Source: Rhizophagus sp. LPA8_4_AMF
Lineage: Eukaryota; Glomeromycota; Glomeromycetes; Glomerales; Glomeraceae
DNA: 31,066 nucleotides
Direction of reading: 5' to 3'
NCBI GenBank assembly: GCA_021464525.1
Contig: JADRCO010000553.1
Coordinates: forward strand, 1 to 31,066
The number at the start of each line of letters is the position of its first letter. Positions within the stretch are counted from its first letter, which is position 1. The notes beneath the pieces are model-generated. The model was not told the origin of the DNA. It worked only from the letters and a program-made list of their open reading frames with translations, and ran no database searches. Made by a program: the position numbers and the translations under genes. Of the stretch, positions 1-9,267 are shown piece by piece.

Positions 1-1203
1 CTGCTGAAAACCACAGGGGGTCTGCTGCAGATCAGCAGACTTTTGCTATAGAACGGCTTGCCATAGATAATATAAAAAATGATCAGCAGTAGATCATGTG
101 CGATCAAATTCAAAAAATTAAAATCCTCTTAAATTGTTTGAATAATTTTAAAAAAAGGTACAATAAAATAACATTTTTTTTATTAAAAGGTACTATAATT
201 TTCTGAAGGATTTTTTCTTTTTTTTCAGAAATTATAACTAAAAATGATCTACGGCTAGGAATTTTTTTTTTCAAACAATTTTGAGTTAAACTAAATTAAG
301 TAAATAAAATATTTTTTTTATTTCGTTTCAATTTAACTAAATAAGAGAAAATAAGCTTCCTTTTTTAAAAAAAAATTATGCCATTCAAGGTACATTACTT
401 TCTGATTATTAACATTAAATAAAATTTTCATTTTACTTCACATAAATTTAACTACCTAAAATTAATTAAATAATATTATTTTTAATTATACTATTCCAAT
501 TTAAAAAAGATATGTTGGAAATCTCATTTAAAATAAAAATGTTTGATCATGTGTCTTACAATGATCAAATTTTATTTTACTTCTTATAGCTTTGTATAAT
601 GATTAAGATTTATTTTATTTTTAATTTTTATAATTTCCTAATTAAAATAAAATATATCCTCATAACACCTATTTAGTATTTATGATAAATTATATAAAAT
701 AAAATCTATTTTATTTAAACAAATACATATTTATACATTAATTATTCAATAAAATTATCTTATTTTTATATTTAACATAATTAAATAAAACATTATTATA
801 GAAGTGGTATATATTTACCAGATAATTTCTTTTGAACCCCTGATTTTTTTATTTCCAGTTACAATTTATAAAATAAAATTATTGAATTGTGATCATACTT
901 CATTTTTTCTATTTCAAATTTTTTTTTTTTTTAATGTAGAAAACTGATTTTTGGTTTTTATTGTATTTATAGAAAACTTTGCAGTTGCGAAATGCAGATC
1001 CGTTTTTTATATCTGACGCTAATTTTTAATAATTGATATTACAATACAATTCTGATTAGTAGTTAGTTAGATATTTGCCATCAAAATTATAATACAAGAT
1101 GAATAAATAATAAACTGTATATTTTGTTGTCAAAACATGTAATGATTTAAAAAATAAATAAATAATTAATTAATTATATCCTGTTGTTGCGAATAGTGCT
1201 TCG
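1..1203. other. AT-rich gene-free stretch
   Basis: No supportable gene is seen. The sequence is AT-rich with many short poly-T and poly-A runs. At 20-40 there is a short perfect inverted repeat (GTCTGCTG, 5-base spacer, CAGCAGAC) that could form a small hairpin. Its role is unknown. Confidence 0.6.
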
Positions 1204-1285
1204 ATCCGGATTTTTATCCGGGTCAAATAATCCGGATAGAAACCGAAATCCGGATTGAATTTACAACTGATCGGCAATAATTCGG

Positions 1286-1396
1286 GCCAGAATTTATAGC
1301 GCCGGCCAGATTTTTATGCGCCAATATACAAATTTGGCCAAAATTATCTAAGACCGCGAAATTTTCATAATTCCAGTCGGCACTATAAATTCTGGC
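1286..1396. repeat. 19-bp inverted repeat, about 73-bp loop
   Basis: The arm at 1286-1304 (GCCAGAATTTATAGCGCCG) matches the reverse complement of 1378-1396 at 18 of 19 positions. The arms are much more GC-rich than the surroundings. This is probably part of the surrounding element, or a small palindromic element of its own. Confidence 0.6.
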
Positions 1397-1445
1397 TTGA
1401 ACTACCGCAGCAATTTTATTGAAAATTCAACAATTACTGGCGGCC

Positions 1446-2030
1446 AGTATGTTTTTTTCTTTTTTTTTTGTTAGTTTATTTGACCTTTTGTTTCTAATTT
1501 CCTTTCCTTTTTCTTTCTTTCTAGGTCTTTAAGTTCTTTCAATTCCGTGATTAGGGTACTGTACATTTTTTTGTTTTTATTTCTTACATGCATTTCGTTT
1601 TTTTACTAACTTTATTTCATTTCTATATGGTTTTACTCTTACTTTATGGATTACTTTTCCTTTATTTTCATTCTTCTTCATCCCTTTTCTGTATTGATTT
1701 TTCATTATTTTCATTTTCTCCGCTTCTTTCTTTTCATTCTTCTTTGTCAACCTTTTCTTTTTTCATTCCCACTTTCGTTTTTTCACATCTTTCACTTCAT
1801 CTTTCTTTTTTTTCCACTTCCCTTTATCTCTCTTTCTTTATCTCCTTTTCTTCATTCCATTTCATTCTCCGTTTTTTCCATGCTTTCTTCATTCATCATT
1901 TGTGTTTTTTGCTTTTCTTTGTGTTATTTCGTCCTTTTTGCTTAATTTTATCTATTTTATCTTTCATTCCTTTTAGCATATTTTTATTGCTATTTCCTTT
2001 TATTATCAGTATAATTTTTCTTTTTCATTA
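1446..2030 (+). repeat. Long polypyrimidine (T/C) tract
   Basis: Nearly 600 bases consist almost entirely of T and C on this strand, with irregular TTTC and TTCATT motifs. Open frames across it encode only Phe/Ser/Leu/Ile-rich low-complexity peptides and are not credible genes. Such strand asymmetry can favour unusual DNA structure. It is flanked by the ATCCGGAT clusters. Confidence 0.8.
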
Positions 2031-2039
2031 TTGTATAAT

Positions 2040-2275
2040 AATTTAACAGTTAACTGATGTTAAAGTCTTATTATTTTAATGTCGGGAGACATTATTTCTG
2101 CAAATTTAACGTCTATGACATTAAATTTAATTGATTTTAATATCAGAGACGATTTAACGTTTCTGACGTTAAAAAATTGTTATATTTTAACTTTAAAGAC
2201 ATTTTTTCTGCGGATTTAATGTCTCTGATGTCTAGCCTAATGTTTTAATACACTTTAATGTAAAAATATTGTTTG
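2040..2275. repeat. Degenerate tandem repeat, four units of about 50-62 bp
   Basis: A motif of the form ATTTAACGTCTCTGACGTTA recurs starting near 2040, 2102, 2151 and 2213, with 'TTTTAATATCAGAGAC'-like spacers between. The units are clearly related but diverged, so the array is old. Confidence 0.55.
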
Positions 2276-2399
2276 AAGTATTTTTTCATATGTATTTCTA
2301 TCCGGATTGCGGTTCAAACCGGATATTTTTCAACTGGATCAAAACCTGGATATCCGGATAAAAAAAAATCCGGATTAATCAGAAACGGATCAAATCATC

Positions 2400-3287
2400 G
2401 GTGAATAATTTCACTAATTTTACAATAATGTTAATCTACAGCCTTTGGAATATTGATCTGAGTCACTTGCATATTCCAATATTAATTTTTAATGATCAAT
2501 ACAATTCTCATTAATGTTTGTTTAGGCATCAAAAATTATAATAACCTAAGCTAAAACAATAAAATACAAACAATAAATTATTATAATATTAACTAAAATT
2601 GCTAATAAATTACAGATAATATATTTATAAATAATAAATTATTAACAATTATATTATTATGTAAAATTGGCTAAAAAAAATTGCTAAAAATTACTAGCTT
2701 TAACCAGCCATAATGATTTGTTAAATAAAAATAGTTAGTATTTAGCTACAAATCACCTGTGGTAATTTACGTGAAAATTGATTCATTAGTCTAGCAAATG
2801 ATCTGCTATTCTGATGTCAATCAATCTTTTAAGTATTTAAACAACCTTGATTTGTAAAAAAACAACCAAAATCCTCCTCCTATGCAGAATACAGATACTG
2901 AATCAGATACTAAATTAGAATCAGATACAGCATACTGAATACAGATATACAGAATATAAAAATGAACAGTCATTTAGATTGCACAAATTACCAAAAAAAG
3001 AGATTTTTTTTGGAAAAAGGAAATTGTTTATTACACACAAAGACCCAATAATTTGGTAAACAATATATGAGAATACACTAAAAATTATTTCAAGGTATTA
3101 ACACAAGCAAATCTCTTGGCAGACCATCCTTTATTACTGTATATTATGATATAAAAATATAATAAAAATGACTTGATAATTTCAATAACAAATGAATACT
3201 TTATTATTTAGAATAAGTAAATTTATAAAAAACTTTATATATAAGAAAATTATTCCTATCTGATATCTTTAAATTACTACCCAAAAA
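2400..3287. other. AT-rich intergenic stretch downstream of the first F-box gene
   Basis: No gene is seen. At 2885-2958 there is a short degenerate simple repeat built from GAATACAGATAC-like units. Bases just below 3288 are the 3' flank of the minus-strand F-box gene. Confidence 0.5.
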
Positions 3288-4868
3288 TTAATCAATTTCT
3301 TTTATATAATTATATGAGCTAAACACAAGATCAGAATAACTTTGTATTTCAATATTATATAACCTAAATTCCTTCACTTCATCTTTAAATGAAAACAATT
3401 CCTTAACATTATAATCAAAACTAACTAATGTAGATCCAGAGAAAACACTATTAATAGCCAGATACTTAACCCTTTTCTTTTTCATGATATATTCTTTTAT
3501 AGAAGGTAAAATATACTGACCTTCACTGTTACAGATCAATAATTTTTTAATAAAAGTGTCTTGTGATTCTATTAGAAATATTTCAAAATCACTTGCTTTA
3601 ATGTAAGAAAGGTTCAAACACAAATATTCTAATTTAGAAGGAAGTATTTGTCCTAAATTTTGTAATATCACTGAACTACATTCAGTTCTTGTACTACCAA
3701 AACATATATTGAATGTAAGATAATTAAGATTTTGTTTAATATTTTCAATTAAATTGAATATTTGATAAGTAATCCAACCTTCAAGATTACAAAAATCAAA
3801 AAATTTGATATTTTTACAATATTTTGTAATTAATTGTAACAATTGTTGATTTGATGATAGACCATGATTAAATCCATTTCCGAAATTTTCTAAATATTCA
3901 CCAGATTTTTGTAATAATAATTCTAATGATTCAATCTGTGGCATCTCATTTATAATTAAAGATTTCAACTTAAATGGTTTAGTTAAATTAATAATTTGTT
4001 GAGTAAAACTAGTCTTTAAAGAATAGCAATAAAGGATATGAATAGATTCTAAAACATTTAATTGTTCAAATACTGTTTTTAGATTGTTAATACCATTAAA
4101 ATCGACGTAAAAGAAAATTATTGTATTTAAAGTATTTGAACAATTATTACCTCTTGATAATAATAATGATTGATACAAAGAAAAACTAATATCACCTATC
4201 AAAATTTTTTTAAGATTTTGTTGTAAATTAATCATTTGTGATATACGATTTTTAATTACTGTATTTTCATTGTAATTGCTAATATGAAGATTTAAATTTC
4301 TAATATTGTGAATAAAATTTGTATTTTTTAAAATTAATTCATCAAGAATACTACCAAAACATGTTTGATAATAATTGCTTGAGATTTCAATTTCAAGAGT
4401 ATGTAAATTTACTTCATTTTCAATAAAAATTTTAAATAGTGATACACATAAATCTGCCAATCTTTTATAATCAGTTTCTAAATACAATACATTTTCAAGG
4501 ATTGAAATTTTAGTAGCAAGTTTATACCACTTCTCAACCGAGAAAATAAACTTATATATATCCAAATATTTTAAAAACCTGGGATAATTGAAGAGTATAT
4601 TCGAATGTGATGATTTATTAATGATTTTATATTTATTTAATTTTGTTTTAAAATCATCATTTAAATTATGTAAGTAAATTTCAATAAAATTATAGTTTCC
4701 GGTACAAATTGAAAAAGGATTTTCCCATAATAATGGAATCGCTAAACGACACCATAATCTGTTAACTAAAATGCATGAATGTAAAGTTGAATAATCATTT
4801 TGAAAATATTTTATAACTTCGTGAGTTAATTCGGGTAAATTTCCTGAAAATATATTTGAACATGACAT
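3288..4868 (-). CDS. F-box protein with leucine-rich C-terminal region (paralog 1)
   Basis: Intronless 526-residue protein. The F-box lies at about residues 10-52 (LPELTHEVI, then LVNRLWCRLAIPLLWENPF), the fold that binds Skp1 in SCF ubiquitin ligases. The rest is rich in Leu, Ile and Asn with repeated LNxL/LESIHI patterns spaced like irregular leucine-rich repeats, which would choose the substrate. The start at 4868 (MSCSNIF) is the only in-frame Met near the F-box and aligns with MSCSK/MTCSK in the two paralogs. It is the first of three same-strand tandem copies with starts about 2.8-3.1 kb apart. Upstream it shares conserved blocks with them. F-box families of this type are strongly expanded in Rhizophagus. 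The substrate is unknown. Confidence 0.9.
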   Translation of the reverse strand: MSCSNIFSGNLPELTHEVIKYFQNDYSTLHSCILVNRLWCRLAIPLLWENPFSICTGNYNFIEIYLHNLNDDFKTKLNKYKIINKSSHSNILFNYPRFLKYLDIYKFIFSVEKWYKLATKISILENVLYLETDYKRLADLCVSLFKIFIENEVNLHTLEIEISSNYYQTCFGSILDELILKNTNFIHNIRNLNLHISNYNENTVIKNRISQMINLQQNLKKILIGDISFSLYQSLLLSRGNNCSNTLNTIIFFYVDFNGINNLKTVFEQLNVLESIHILYCYSLKTSFTQQIINLTKPFKLKSLIINEMPQIESLELLLQKSGEYLENFGNGFNHGLSSNQQLLQLITKYCKNIKFFDFCNLEGWITYQIFNLIENIKQNLNYLTFNICFGSTRTECSSVILQNLGQILPSKLEYLCLNLSYIKASDFEIFLIESQDTFIKKLLICNSEGQYILPSIKEYIMKKKRVKYLAINSVFSGSTLVSFDYNVKELFSFKDEVKEFRLYNIEIQSYSDLVFSSYNYIKEID

Positions 4869-4903
4869 ATTGTAGTTGAAAGAGGAGGTGTCAAAATTTT
4901 ATT

Positions 4904-4998
4904 ATTACGCCGAATTAGATAAATTATATATCAATTTTCCGGAGCTATGATTCCGATATTGTCGCACAATTCATGCCAATTAATTGTGTGTAACATGT
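4904..4998 (-). promoter_or_regulatory. Conserved 5' flank of F-box paralog 1
   Basis: Two blocks are shared with the 5' flanks of the other two paralogs: TTACGCCGAA at 4904-4913 and GATTCCGATATTGTCG at 4949-4964 (as read on the plus strand), followed by TTAATTGTGTGTAACATG at 4980-4997. They lie about 36 and 81 bases upstream of the start codon. They may be promoter or 5' untranslated elements, or just duplicated sequence that has not yet diverged. Confidence 0.55.
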
Positions 4999-6122
4999 CT
5001 CAATAATTAGGCTGATGTTATCATATGTATATTAATTTCTAAAAATAAATTATTTATTTATTATGATTTATTGAAAAATATTTTATTATTCATGGCAATT
5101 TTAAAAATTTGAAGTCTATTTTTAGGAAATGGACATAGGAGTGGATCAACCCGTTCTGGTCCGGTCCGGTCCAGGAGTATTACGTCTAAATAAAATCTAG
5201 TAATATATACACTCCTTTATTATTATAAAATAAAATAATAAACAGAAGTTCCATCTAATTTTTATTTAAATTCGGATTTTGACAGGTAGACTATAATCGG
5301 GTTGAAAGTTCGGTTTACCCGAATATTCAAGTCGAGTCACATAAATACTCAGGTCGAATTCAAACATCTCTCAAGCCCAACCCGAATTGATCCGTACGGA
5401 GCATCCACTTTTGGTCTAAATCATTATTATTAATAAAAATTAGAGATGAATCGGTAAACTGGTCCGTAATATTTTTCTGTTACCGCAGCTTAATTTCTAA
5501 ATAATTATAACTTTACATATTTAAATGAAAATTTAAAATGTTAAATAATTAAATAATCAAATTGAAATAAATAAAATAAATAATAAATTAAATGTTTAAA
5601 TATTTAAATTAGAATAAGTGAAATAAATAATGAATTATTACTATAATAATTAAATGTATGTAAAATTCGTTAAGTTCGTTAAGATAAATTTTAAATTAAC
5701 TAATTATTTTTGCAGTGTCATGTCTTTTTGATAAAATAAATACAATAATTAATTAAGCTGTTAAAAAATTACATCTTTTCTTACTTTCAAAGAGAAAAAA
5801 AAGTAAAAAATTACCGTAATTGCTAATAGATAATTTATTAATTAATTAGTCAAATAAAAAGGGTGGAAAAAAAGAATTGGTAAAGATAAATTAGAATTTT
5901 AAAAACCGAATTTTGTATGCAGTAATTAGCCCGAAACCTAGCGAAGGGCTACCCAAGGCGATACGAATGTCCGGATGTCCATCCGGCATGTGAATAAAAA
6001 CCTTAAACGTAAAAATTTTTCTGGAAAAAACTTTTTTGTTTTTTTATTTTTTTTTTTTAAAAAAAAACGTCTCTATTGAAAACACAGAAAACGGAACCTA
6101 AAGTTATTACATTTTCAACAGC
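4999..6122. other. Intergenic stretch between F-box paralogs 1 and 2
   Basis: AT-rich with no gene. It contains a GGTCCGGTCC motif run near 5155-5175, a CCCGAA/GTCGAA-rich segment at about 5270-5400, and a dispersed repeat at about 5890-6122. The segment 5139-5410 has weak short inverted ends (AGTGGATCAA and TTGATCC...ATCCACT) and may be a small degraded element. Confidence 0.45.
5890..6122 (-). repeat. Dispersed repeat copy, inverted relative to 8218-8455
   Basis: Read on the minus strand this matches the plus strand of 8218-8455 in several blocks. One end is GGCTGTTGAAAATGTAATAA (versus GCCGTTGAGAATGTAGTAC). An internal block is CCGGATGGACATCCGGACAT followed by CCTTG and GGTAG. The far end is CTAAT...TACTGCATACAAAAT. 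Its edge touches the stop codon of F-box paralog 2. The family is unknown; it is probably a non-autonomous mobile element. Confidence 0.6.
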
Positions 6123-7685
6123 CTAATCGATATTCTTTATATAGTTACTAACGTAAATATATAAACTATTATAACTTCGAACTATAATATTATATAACTT
6201 AAATTCTTTCACTTCATCTTTCAAATCAAACAAATCTACTCTATTTTTACTATTTTTAATTGCCAAATACTTGACCCTTCTTTCCTTCATAATATATTCT
6301 TTTATACAATGTAAAATATCATCACTATCGTTTTGTATTATTAAGAATTTATTGATAAAAACATTTTGAGAATTTTCTAAGAATACTCTAAAATCACTTT
6401 CTTTAATATTAAGAGTCAACCTTATGTATTCTAATTTAGAAGGGAGAGCTTGTCCTAGATTTTGTAATATAATTGAATTGCCTTCAATATTACCATTTGG
6501 AGAATTATTAAATCCATTTATATCAATTAAAAGATAATTAAGATTATGTTTAATATTTTCAATTAAAGTGAGCATTTGATAAACAATCCGACTTTCATAT
6601 CCACTAAAATAAAGAAAATTGATATTTTTACAATATTTTGTAATTAATTCCAATATTTGTTGATTTAATGATAGATCATGATAAAGTCCATACCCGAAAT
6701 TTTCTATATAACCACCAGATTTTTGTAATAATTGTTGTAATGATTCAATTTGTAATCCCTCATTTATAAATAAAGATTTTAATTTAAATGGTTTTGTTAA
6801 ATTAATAATTTGTTGAGTAAAGGCAGTATTTAAAGAATAACCATAATAGATATGAACAGATTCTAAAACATTTAATTGTTCAAATATTTTTTGTAGATAA
6901 CTGTTAATACCATTAAAATTGCAGTAATAGAAAACGATTGTATTTAAAGTATTTGAACAATTATAATCTTTTGATAAAAATAATGATTGACATAAAAGAA
7001 AACTATTCCGATTTATTAAAATTTTTTTAAGGTTTTGTTGTAAATTAATTATCTGTGATGCACGATCTTTAATTAGAGCGATATCTTCATTATTATCTAT
7101 AATATGAAGTTTTAAATTTTTAATATTGTGAATGAAATTTGTATTTTGTAAAATTAACTCAAGAATATTACTAGGATAAATATAATCATAAACGATACTT
7201 GTGCTCTCAATTTCAAGAGTATGTAAATTTACTTCATTTTCGATAAATATTTTAAATAGAGTTACACTTATATCAATCATTATGTAAAAATCAGTAAAGT
7301 ATGATATATTTTCGAAGTTTCTATCTTCAATAGGAGATCCAAACCATTTCTGAACAGAAAATATGAACTCATATGTATTTAAATATTTTAAAAATCCAGG
7401 ATAATTGAAAAGTGTAGTCGAAGGTAATGAATTATTAATAATTTTGTATTTATTAAATTTTGTTTTAAGATCATCATTTATATCATGTAAGTAAATTTCG
7501 ATAAAATTATAGTTTTTGGCATAAATTGAAAATGGATTTTCCCATAATAATGGAATCGATAAACGACACCATAATCTGTTAACTAAAATGCATGAATGTA
7601 AAGTTGAATAATCACTCTGAAAATAATTTATAATTTTATATGTTAATTCAGGTAAATCTCCTGAAAATATTTTTGAACATGACAT
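6123..7685 (-). CDS. F-box protein with leucine-rich C-terminal region (paralog 2)
   Basis: Intronless protein of 520 residues from the chosen start at 7685 (MSCSKIF). An upstream in-frame Met at 7718 would add 11 residues. It is not used here because paralog 1 has no equivalent Met and the added FFTFNYN looks like translated leader sequence conserved at DNA level. The F-box is at residues about 10-52, with LVNRLWCRLSIPLLWENPF conserved. The long Leu/Asn-rich region aligns with paralogs 1 and 3 throughout, including NLTKPFKLKSL near the middle and a KEYIMKERRVKYLAI stretch near the end. The role would be substrate recognition in an SCF complex. The stop codon abuts a dispersed repeat. Confidence 0.9.
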   Translation of the reverse strand: MSCSKIFSGDLPELTYKIINYFQSDYSTLHSCILVNRLWCRLSIPLLWENPFSIYAKNYNFIEIYLHDINDDLKTKFNKYKIINNSLPSTTLFNYPGFLKYLNTYEFIFSVQKWFGSPIEDRNFENISYFTDFYIMIDISVTLFKIFIENEVNLHTLEIESTSIVYDYIYPSNILELILQNTNFIHNIKNLKLHIIDNNEDIALIKDRASQIINLQQNLKKILINRNSFLLCQSLFLSKDYNCSNTLNTIVFYYCNFNGINSYLQKIFEQLNVLESVHIYYGYSLNTAFTQQIINLTKPFKLKSLFINEGLQIESLQQLLQKSGGYIENFGYGLYHDLSLNQQILELITKYCKNINFLYFSGYESRIVYQMLTLIENIKHNLNYLLIDINGFNNSPNGNIEGNSIILQNLGQALPSKLEYIRLTLNIKESDFRVFLENSQNVFINKFLIIQNDSDDILHCIKEYIMKERRVKYLAIKNSKNRVDLFDLKDEVKEFKLYNIIVRSYNSLYIYVSNYIKNID

Positions 7686-7925
7686 ATTGTAATTGAAAGT
7701 GAAAAAGAGAAGCGTCAAATTTGATGATTACGCCGAACTGTTGTGATTATATTAATTTTTGGAGTTACCGATTCCGATATTGTCATACAAGTCATTTCAA
7801 TTAATTGTGTGTAACATATTGTAATTGAAAAGGAGAAAGTTTCTTCCGAACTGGGTAAATTATATCGGGATAATTACGATATTGTTGTGCAAGTCATTTC
7901 AATTAATTTTGTGTAACATGATTGA
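7686..7925 (-). repeat. Tandemly duplicated 5' flank of F-box paralog 2
   Basis: The sequence just upstream of the start codon occurs twice in a row. ACATATTGTAATTGAAA appears at 7682-7698 and again at about 7813-7830. Each copy is followed by a CCGAACTG block (about 7732 and 7845), a GATATTGT block with TGCAAGTCATTTCAATTAATT (about 7775 and 7877), and GTGTAACAT. The first copy keeps the GATTCCGATATTGTC and TTACGCCGAA elements found upstream of all three paralogs. The second is more diverged. Confidence 0.65.
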
Positions 7926-8217
7926 TGCAGTTTAATTAAAACTTGGAAACACTTCCTATACTAATTTTCGCATTGGATCCGATGTGGAATAGACATGGGT
8001 ACGGATGATTACAAATAATTACAAATCAAAAAATTCCTGATGTTGATCAATCGGAACCGGTTCATCAGTCAGAATCAATGGAACTAGTTAGTATAGCCGG
8101 AAACACTAAGCATTAGTTTAACATAAATATATAGTTAAACATGTACTGTATATATTTAGTTAGTTTTGCTTATTTTTTTGTACTATTTATTGCATAAATG
8201 TATATTTTCACATGTTT

Positions 8218-8455
8218 AAGCCGTTGAGAATGTAGTACCTCTAGGTTTCGTTTTCGATGATTTTCCGCCTCTCGTTCACATTCGCGCTCGAAATTCCGCA
8301 CAATGAAAAGAGTCTGAAGTGCCGTTTAAGATTTTCATTATTGTGCATCGTCACGTGCCGAATGGACATCCGGACATCTGTATCACCTTGCGTAGTCTCC
8401 GGACTAATAATTATTAACTTATTGTATAATATTACTACTGCATGCAGAAAATTAT
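8218..8455 (+). repeat. Dispersed repeat copy, inverted relative to 5890-6122
   Basis: Starts GCCGTTGAGAATGTAGTAC, contains CGAATGGACATCCGGACATC and CACCTTGCGTAGTC, and ends with CTAATAATTATT and TACTGCATGCAGAAAATT. It matches the reverse complement of 5890-6122 in order with moderate divergence, and has extra bases in the middle. It is probably a non-autonomous mobile element. Confidence 0.6.
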
Positions 8456-8849
8456 TGCTTAAATGCATAATTTTTTTTAAAGTTAGCAGATACATTCGTA
8501 ACTTACTTTATATTGACCTCTTATAAATGACAAAAAATTTCATTCTATTAAATTAATAAATTAATTGTATTTTATTAGTAATTTCATTCCTGACCGATTG
8601 TAAGTATTGTTTTGTAATTACGCGAAATCACAATTAATAAAATTGCGCCACGCGGGGATAAAAAAAAAATAATTGATATTACCTCTTTTTAAGTCAGCAA
8701 AGGCGTAAATTATTTAAATATTTAGTTTATAGAATTAATTATTTAATATTTTAAATTTTTTTAATTAATTGTGCAAGATTATAATTAATCAAAAAAATAA
8801 AGCTGCGGTAATGGAAAAACATATAGATATTATAAGCTAGTTATGAATC

Positions 8850-8985
8850 AAGTATGGACCGGTCCATATCTGATTATTATTAATAATGATGTACAGAAAC
8901 CCAAAAGATGGTCCTGGACCGGCCCTGACCGAAAAAAACCATTCTTTCTGGGACTGGACTGGACCGAAACGCAACCCTAGGACAT
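8850..8985. repeat. GGTCC/GGACC-rich repeat
   Basis: The segment is built from GGACCGG, GGTCCTGGACC and GGACTGGACTGGACC motifs. A related run (GGTCCGGTCCGGTCC) occurs near 5158-5173. A 64-codon open frame over it gives a Gly/Pro-rich peptide that is an artefact of the repeat. Confidence 0.55.
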
Positions 8986-9267
8986 ACATATTCTTTGTTG
9001 TTGAATCATAATATTCTTGTAGGACGATCACGTATAGGTCATTCCTCTATACTTATTGGAAATATATATTATTTTGGCGGAATAACAGACGTAGGAGCAT
9101 CAGATAATGGATTTCAAATTTTTAAAATTTATCATGAATAAAAAATAATATTTTAATAAATCTTAATAATAAATAAGTAAATAATTTATTTTAAGAAAAG
9201 TAAATTTATATACAATAAAGAAACTTTAATTATTCAGTTAATATATATATGATATTCATCTTTATAA

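Larger units (their letters stand above)
1204..2376. mobile_element. Inverted-repeat-flanked block, possible non-autonomous DNA element
   Basis: Both edges carry clusters of the motif ATCCGGAT. The left cluster spans 1204-1258 and the right one about 2294-2376. Read in reverse complement, the right cluster follows the left in order: ATCCGGATTTTT, then ATCCGG, later ATCCGGATAGAAA. This suggests terminal inverted repeats around about 1.1 kb. The caution is that ATCCGGAT is itself a palindrome, so orientation is partly ambiguous, and no clear target-site duplication is seen. The inside holds an inverted repeat, a pyrimidine tract and degenerate tandem repeats, and no transposase gene. Confidence 0.4.
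7926..9267. other. Intergenic stretch between F-box paralogs 2 and 3
   Basis: No credible gene. It holds the dispersed repeat at 8218-8455 and a GGACCGG-rich low-complexity repeat at about 8855-8985. The open frames at 8241-8526 fall inside the dispersed repeat on both strands and are rejected. Confidence 0.5.

Noticed and set aside
1588-2046. 152-codon plus-strand open frame and a second overlapping one
   Set aside because: Both are Phe/Ser/Leu low-complexity readings of the pyrimidine tract, open only because T/C-rich DNA lacks stop codons.
8241-8526. Overlapping open frames on both strands
   Set aside because: They lie inside a dispersed repeat that also occurs inverted at 5890-6122, and show no protein-like features.
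8837-9031. Gly/Pro-rich 64-codon frame
   Set aside because: Product of a GGTCC/GGACC repeat.
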